From positions 2,790,001 through 2,854,000 of the forward strand of contig OZ253548.1 of NCBI GenBank assembly GCA_965262595.1: a DNA stretch of 64,000 nt, written 5' to 3'. Positions 59,076 to 64,000 of the stretch are shown here, piece after piece. Source of the stretch: CATQHB01 sp965262595. GTDB taxonomy: Bacteria > Chloroflexota > Dehalococcoidia > Lucifugimonadales > UBA3495. The stretch's first letter is position 1, and each line of letters starts with the position of its first letter. The notes under the pieces were generated by a model. It saw nothing but the letters and a program-made list of their open reading frames with translations. It searched no databases and had not been told where the DNA came from. The position numbers and the translations under genes are program-made.

Positions 59076-61193
59076 ATGATCAGGTTTAAGCGGAATTGCG
59101 ACGGCAAGGGTATTTTGCCGGCGGTGGGGCTGATTGCCTTAACCTTTAGCCTGGCGCTGACCCTGGCCTTGGGATGCTCCGGTGGGTCTTCTCCTTCTCC
59201 CGCCGTTTCGCCGTCGGGGCCGAGAACCTTCACCCCGGTTCCTACCTTTGCGCCGGCTCCCACCGACTCTAGCGCCCCTGCGCCAAACTTGTCTCCCCTG
59301 CCTGCTGCCACGGCCACGGCCAATCTTGCCGGCAATCCCGAACTTGGCCCCGGTGCGCCGTCAGCGGTGGCGGAGGAAAGCCTTATACAGTTAGCCGATC
59401 CCCTGGACGAACCGGAGTTTTACTGCGTGGACGTTCCCGGTTTCCAGGACGGCTTGCGCACCGACCGGCCTTTGCAGGCGCATACCTGCAAGCCCGGAGC
59501 CGCTGACGAGTTGTTCATTTTCAACCGACCGGCGCCGGGACAGCTTTATATGGAAAGCTACGAACTTTGCTTGGAAGCTGATGGCGACCTGGCCTATACC
59601 CGGCCCTGCACCGACTCGCCGGCCCAACGGTTCACCCTCTCGGCCAATGGTGTCATCCGCCTAACGGATGGAGAGCGGTGTCTGGCGGTAGCCGGCGGCA
59701 GCGGGGAACCGGCCGGCGGGCTGTCCCACGTCCGGCGCGATTTGCGGTTGGTACGCTGCGACGAGGTGGAGCCGACATTATCCCGATGGCTTTTCCCGGG
59801 AAGCAACCCCCAAGCCGAAACAAGGGCCGAAACCAAGCTGATGTATTCGGCCCTGGAATCGGCTCAGGATGGGGACCCCTGGGCCATCGAGGGAATGGGG
59901 GACAGCGGCAACCCGGCATATATCCCGGTCCTGGTTGAGCTTTTGCGGTTCCCCTGGCGGCAAGTCGGGCGGGAGGTTGACTCCGCCATATATTCCGCGC
60001 TGGACCGAATCGCCGCGCAAAATCCGGCCATTGAGGAAATTGATGCCGACCCGCTTCAGGACGAGTGGTTCCTGTGGGTGCTCTGGCTGGGCGAACACCC
60101 CGAGGTAATGGCCCCACCCGGGTTCGCCGGTTGGAAGGGCCAACTGTTCGATAACCTCGTTGACCCGGAAATCGGCGCCTTCTTGTACGATGGTGTGAAA
60201 ACAAACATTCGCCTGGAGGAAATTGTATGGGGCGGCGTCCGCAAGGACGGCATACCTGACCTGACCAACCCGCCAATTATTGCCGGGGCCGATGCTCTTT
60301 ACCTCCACCCGGACGACCGGGTTTTTGGCGTATCTTTTAACGGTGAGCACCGGGCTTATCCCCACCGAATTGTGAACGCCCACGAGATGGCTAACGATGT
60401 GGTGGGCGGGGTGCCCTTTGCCCTGGCCTATTGAACCCTTTGCGGTTCGGGAATCGTGTATTCCACCAAAGTCAACGGCGAGACAATAGAGTTTGGCACC
60501 TCCGGGCTGCTTTACCGCAGCAACAAGCTGATGTACGACCGGGGCACCCAGACCCTCTGGAACCAATTTACCGGCGAGCCGGCGGTAGGGGAATTGGTGG
60601 GCAGCGGCATCAAGCTGGAACTGCTGCCGGTGGCGGTCACCACCTGGCAAGAGTGGCTTGTCGCCCACCCGGACACCACCGCGCTGGATATCGAAACCGG
60701 TCTCTACCCCGCCCTCGCCTACCAGTCGGAATGGGATGCCCGCTCCATTTATTTCAGCTACCGGGAGAATCCCAATACCATGTTTCCGGTTTGGCGGAAG
60801 AGCGACGCCTTAACCACCAAGGGGCAGGTTCTGGGCCTCAACGTTAATGGGCAGGCCCGCGCCTATCCGTTGCAGCTCCTCGAGGAACGGCCGGTAATTA
60901 ACGACTCTGTGGGTGGAGAAGCGTTGGTAATAGTTACCACCGGGCTGTTGGGGAGCCGGGTTTACCAACGGGGGGAGCGAAGTTTTTTGCTGGAGGAGGG
61001 CACGGCCGCCGCCGAAGCTGGGACAATTATCCTGACCGACGATGCCGGTCGGCTGTGGCAAGTGGAGGAAGGCGCCCTGACGCGTCTGGACAACCCGGCA
61101 GAGCGGCTTCCCCGATTGCCCAGTCACACGGCTTACTGGTTCGGCTGGCAGTCCTTCTACCCCGACACCGATATCTACACGCCGGGCGAATAA
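59076..61193 (+). CDS. DUF3179 lipoprotein, probable selenoprotein (U-T-L-C)
   Basis: The frame runs 705 residues if TGA at 60432-60434 is selenocysteine (position 453). The signal peptide ends in L-A-L-G-C (Cys 34); an S/P/T-rich linker covers about 35-110. Residues about 110-230 are Cys-containing beta-rich segments with a possible ricin-type (beta-trefoil) pattern, including a T-D-G-E-R-C-L-A-V element. DUF3179 starts near 400 with R-V-F-G-V-S-F-N-G-E-H-R-A-Y-P and N-A-H-E-M-A-N-D-V-V-G-G-V-P-F-A-L-A-Y, then U-T-L-C-G-S-G. In other DUF3179 proteins this is C-x-x-C. Both halves of the domain are intact, including L-N-V-N-G-Q-A-R-A-Y-P and the late W-F-G-W. The function of the domain is unknown; C-x-x-C suggests redox or metal chemistry outside the membrane. 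Confidence 0.9.
60444..60467 (+). promoter_or_regulatory. Bacterial SECIS-like hairpin after the TGA of the DUF3179 gene
   Basis: An inner 5-bp stem (ggaat with attcc) closes the loop cgtgt, and an outer 3-bp stem (ggt with acc) is set off by a three-base bulge. The loop starts 20 nt after the TGA and its second base is G. The two-part stem fits well. Confidence 0.75.
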
Positions 61194-61285
61194 TGCGCGG
61201 CAGGTCGGCCCGGATTTTCAACGCCGTTTAAGGTTGGGGCATCGGGTTAGCTCGCCCGGTATTGCTTTTTTCATCCCCTAACCCT

Positions 61286-62287
61286 CTAGTCCGCCACCCC
61301 CAAGACCTCCTGAGCGTTCTCCCCCAGGATGCGGCGCTTCTCAAAGTCGTTCAGGTATTTCAGGGAGTTTACCCACTCCACCGGGTACTCAAAGCCCATA
61401 TCAAAGGGAAAGTCGTCGCCCAGCATTACCCGGTCTGCGCCAACCCGGTCAATCAGATATTTCAACGCCTCATCGCTGTGGGTAATGCAGTCGTAGTAAA
61501 TATGCTTCAGGTAGTCGCTGGGGAGCTGTTTTATCCGGTTGACCTGCGGCTCCGGTCGCACCCGCGCCCCGAAGTCCATCCGGCCAATGCCAAAGCAGGC
61601 ATAGCCGCCGCCGTGGGCAAAGCAGAGCTTCAGGCCGGGGTAGCGGTCCAGCACCCCGCCAAAAATCAAAGAGGCAATGGCAATGGTCGTGTCCAACGGG
61701 AAGTTAATCAGGTTGGACAGGTAGTAACGGCCGGCGCGGTCGGCTCCCGCCGGGTTGTGCGGATGGAAAAATACGAAGGCGCTCAACCTTTCGGCGGCTT
61801 CAAAGAAGGGCTGAAACCGGGGTTCGTCCCAGTTATGGCCCTCCATGTTGGTGTTAAGTTCTACTCCCCGCATCCCCAGTTCCTGCATCGACCGTTCCAA
61901 CTCGGCCGCCGCCGCCGGCGGGTCCTGCATCGGGACGGTGGCCAGGCCGATGAAGCGGTCCGGGTGGGACTGAGCCACTGCGGCAATCTCATCGTTCAAT
62001 TCCCGGGCCGAGGCCAAACCTGGGGCGGAGTCCAGGTGATAATTGGTCAGATAAGGAGCCACCGAGAGGACATGAACGTCCACCTGCTGCCGGTCCATAA
62101 AGGCAATCCGTTGCTCCGGCGTAAACCGCCATTTCTCGTCTATCGGCCCGGCAATGCGGTTGGTGGCGTCAATATACTCAATGCCGTCGCGGGTGAACAG
62201 CTTGGCGCCATACCAATGACCATCCTTTTCGTTGGCGTTCCAAAAACATGGGGGCACTATGTGGCTGTGGACATCAATTACTTTCAT
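61286..62287 (-). CDS. Amidohydrolase (ACMSD-like decarboxylase/hydrolase)
   Basis: A 333-residue barrel enzyme of the amidohydrolase-2 family. V-I-D-V-H-S-H-I-V near 3-11 gives the D-x-H-x-H metal site, F-V-F-F-H-P-H-N-P near 170 the next His, L-C-F-A-H-G-G-G near 222 the following one, and M-L-G-D-D-F-P-F-D near 290 the final Asp. Members decarboxylate or hydrolyse aromatic-derived acids (ACMSD, LigJ-like, isoorotate types). The substrate is not known; this family is common in aromatic-degrading Chloroflexota. Confidence 0.92.
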   Translation of the reverse strand: MKVIDVHSHIVPPCFWNANEKDGHWYGAKLFTRDGIEYIDATNRIAGPIDEKWRFTPEQRIAFMDRQQVDVHVLSVAPYLTNYHLDSAPGLASARELNDEIAAVAQSHPDRFIGLATVPMQDPPAAAAELERSMQELGMRGVELNTNMEGHNWDEPRFQPFFEAAERLSAFVFFHPHNPAGADRAGRYYLSNLINFPLDTTIAIASLIFGGVLDRYPGLKLCFAHGGGYACFGIGRMDFGARVRPEPQVNRIKQLPSDYLKHIYYDCITHSDEALKYLIDRVGADRVMLGDDFPFDMGFEYPVEWVNSLKYLNDFEKRRILGENAQEVLGVAD

Positions 62288-62394
62288 TTACGTAAATCCT
62301 CCGTTCCGGGCTAACAGTATCCCATCCTCCAATCCTTTCGGCAACCGAACTGACGGAGCCAGGGTCTATCAATGGTCACTACCCCGGTTTAAGT

Positions 62395-62480
62395 CCGGTC
62401 ACCTTGAGCTTGCTACCGGAACGGTACCTACCCCCGCTCACCCTGAGCTTGTCGAAGGGTAGGCCCGCCATGGGCGGTTT
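62395..62480. repeat. Small palindromic dispersed repeat, one and a half copies
   Basis: Partial gtcaccttgagcttgct is followed by a fuller copy (cccgctcaccctgagcttgt to ccgccatgggcgg). It lies between the divergent amidohydrolase and PAC2 genes. Confidence 0.75.
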
Positions 62481-62556
62481 TCCAGGGGCAATAGAAAGTC
62501 CCTGACGCTTTGGCGGGGACTTGAAAATAAAGCTACAGGATGTCAAACTATATGGT

Positions 62557-63447
62557 ATGCGACTTGGCGAGTTTGAAATCAACGAAACGATCCCGGAACT
62601 GAAAGACCCTCACGTATTGGCCGTTTTGAGACCCTGGATAGATGTGGGCCGCGTCGGCAGCCTGAGCCTCAACCGTCTGGAACGGCACCTGCGGGCCACC
62701 GAGTTGGGACGGTTGCACCGGCCCGGTCGGTTCTACGACTTTACCCGCTACCGGCCCCGCTCCTATTTCAACGAGGGACGCCGGGAAGTTTCCATCCCCA
62801 ACACCATTATCCGGTACGCCGTGCGGGAGGAGGGGCCGGACTTGCTGTTGGCCCACATGCTGGAACCGCACCTCTACGGGGAGGACTACACCGACGCGGT
62901 GCTGGAACTGCTGGACCGGTTGGGCGTAAAGCGATATTCGCTAATCGGCGCGATGTACGATATGGTGCCGCACACTCGGCCGCTATTGGTTTCCGGCTCC
63001 GGCACGGGAGAAAACCTGGAAGAGGAACACCGGAAGATTCAGGTGCGCACCAGTAATTATGAGGGCCCCTCGACCATAACTTACCTGGTTCCCCAAGAGG
63101 CGGCGAAACGGGGCATCGAAACCCGTACCTTCGTGGTCCATTTACCCCAATACTTCCAGGTGGATGAGGACCTGAACGGTACGGCGCGGCTGATGGAAAT
63201 CCTGTGCAACCTGTACCAATTGCCCGACCGGCTGATTGAACCGGGACGAGGGCGGGAGCAGTACAGTTCCATTGAAGGCATGGTCGGTGAAGAGGGAGAG
63301 TCGGTGGCCTCCCTGCTGCACCAACTGGAGGAACACTACGATCGGGAACAGCGCGCCGACGAACCGCCGCCGCCGCCGCTTTCCGCCAATATCGAGGAGT
63401 TTCTCCGGGACTTGAACCACGGCTTTGATCCCCCCGCCGATAACTAA
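62557..63447 (+). CDS. PAC2 family protein
   Basis: About 296 residues from an ATG at 62557, chosen because the family-like start R-L-G-E-F-E-I-N-E-T-I-P-E-L begins there; a TTG at 62521 is an alternative. It has P-H-V-L-A-V-L-R-P-W-I-D-V-G-R-V-G-S-L near 20-38 and K-R-Y-S-L-I-G-A-M-Y-D near 130, as in the PAC2/proteasome-assembly-chaperone-like fold, and a proline-rich C-terminal tail. Bacterial members are of unknown role, often in organisms with proteasomes or actinobacterial relatives. Confidence 0.85.
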   Translation: MRLGEFEINETIPELKDPHVLAVLRPWIDVGRVGSLSLNRLERHLRATELGRLHRPGRFYDFTRYRPRSYFNEGRREVSIPNTIIRYAVREEGPDLLLAHMLEPHLYGEDYTDAVLELLDRLGVKRYSLIGAMYDMVPHTRPLLVSGSGTGENLEEEHRKIQVRTSNYEGPSTITYLVPQEAAKRGIETRTFVVHLPQYFQVDEDLNGTARLMEILCNLYQLPDRLIEPGRGREQYSSIEGMVGEEGESVASLLHQLEEHYDREQRADEPPPPPLSANIEEFLRDLNHGFDPPADN

Positions 63448-64000
63448 ACCGGCGACGACGATTAGGAAGCCAATTAACCACTAGCCGGTATTACCGCTCC
63501 GTACCCGGTTTACCTCTTATCTCTCTATTGGCAGTCCTTGATCGGCGGTTAGCCATCCTGGCTCCGCAACCATTTTTCGCCCCTGGACGATCCTCTCCGG
63601 TACGAGACTTTCGGCCCCATGTTATTCGTCCGGCAATCGCCAACTACATTATCAGCATTATCAGCATTGTTGGCATTGTTGGCATTGTCTCCGGTTGACC
63701 AACAGCCCAACGCAGCCGCCGGGAATGCCCCGTATGTTCCGTGTGGGAGCGGCTCGTCGCGCTTGCCGCGGGCGGAGGCCCCCTAAGGGTCAGGGCTAAT
63801 GGGCCGGTCAAATTGCGCTGCGCTGCGGTTGTCCCGGCCCGGCAAGCTGCGTCTTTTAACCGCCATGGCTCCGGCATACTCCCGCTCACCCTGAGCTTGT
63901 CGAAAGGCCGGCGACTACCTCCGCAAGCCGGTTCCTATTGGCAATTGGCTACAGTAAGGTTATAGTAGGGCGAAACTTTGGGCTGGGGACGGCTTGGCCA
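63448..64000. other. Intergenic or gene-poor end of the window
   Basis: No credible gene is seen on either strand. It holds a 9-bp tandem (ttggcattg units at 63650-63690) and part of a small palindromic repeat (cccgctcaccctgagcttgt) at 63881-63910. Confidence 0.5.
63881..63910. repeat. Small palindromic dispersed repeat, single arm
   Basis: Only the left arm is recognisable, reading cccgctcaccctgagcttgt followed by cgaaagg; the opposing arm is missing or strongly diverged. Confidence 0.65.

Overview
The window is a GC-rich bacterial chromosome segment with about 50 protein genes, one tRNA-like gene and one riboswitch. The gene mix suggests a Dehalococcoidia/SAR202-like Chloroflexota bacterium: a CoxL/M/S-type hydroxylase, an enolase-superfamily enzyme, two PIG-L deacetylases, amidohydrolases, an NAD formate dehydrogenase and lipoproteins with Pro/Ser/Thr linkers. 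This is inference; no rRNA is present and no marker was compared.

Layout. 1-2.5 kb: tail of a DUF1015 gene, a coiled-coil protein and a class V aminotransferase. 2.8-7.0 kb: a secreted-protein module (lipoprotein, phospholipase A2-like protein, HEXXH lipoprotein) bounded by a near-perfect 26-bp inverted repeat. 7.1-13.5 kb: UvrD/PcrA helicase, a thioredoxin-like lipoprotein, a Zn alcohol dehydrogenase, a GrdB-like protein and a GNAT enzyme. 13.5-15.1 kb: a lower-GC ParA plus SAP-like gene pair. 15.3-30.4 kb: catabolic and accessory enzymes, including an enolase homologue, a TPP enzyme half, ArsM, PIG-L enzymes, a DUF429 protein with a large minisatellite, Eis and MsrA. 30.6-34.6 kb: a cobalamin riboswitch and terminator ahead of a NikABC-like importer with no ATPase gene beside it. 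34.7-39.4 kb: HAD hydrolase and a molybdenum hydroxylase operon. 39.5-43.0 kb: a lower-GC DNA-modification island (Vsr, small protein, DGQHR/DndB-like protein, tRNA-like gene, cytosine methyltransferase). 43.2-48.2 kb: a decayed permease/MetE-like chimera, formate dehydrogenase and aldehyde dehydrogenase. 48.3-56.8 kb: UvrA, a biotin carrier and the housekeeping operon ybeY-dnaX-ybaB-recR-recO. 57-63.4 kb: amidohydrolases, a DUF3179 lipoprotein and a PAC2 protein.

The strongest discovery is three probable selenoproteins. In a TlpA-like lipoprotein (9528-10178), a GrdB-like protein (11771-12967) and a DUF3179 lipoprotein (59076-61193), one in-frame TGA sits at the first position of a U-x-x-C motif, the frame stays open on both sides, and a hairpin follows whose loop begins 16-20 nt after the TGA and has G as its second base. 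This matches the bacterial SECIS model. Two of the three are predicted exported lipoproteins. The selABCD genes are not in the window.

The second theme is repeat activity. Four copies of a MITE-like hairpin element with terminal inverted repeats, many copies of a smaller palindromic repeat, and tandem repeats of 9-24 bp occur both between genes and inside the conserved genes ybeY, dnaX and DUF429. Several gene fragments and a fusion across a deletion show ongoing decay.
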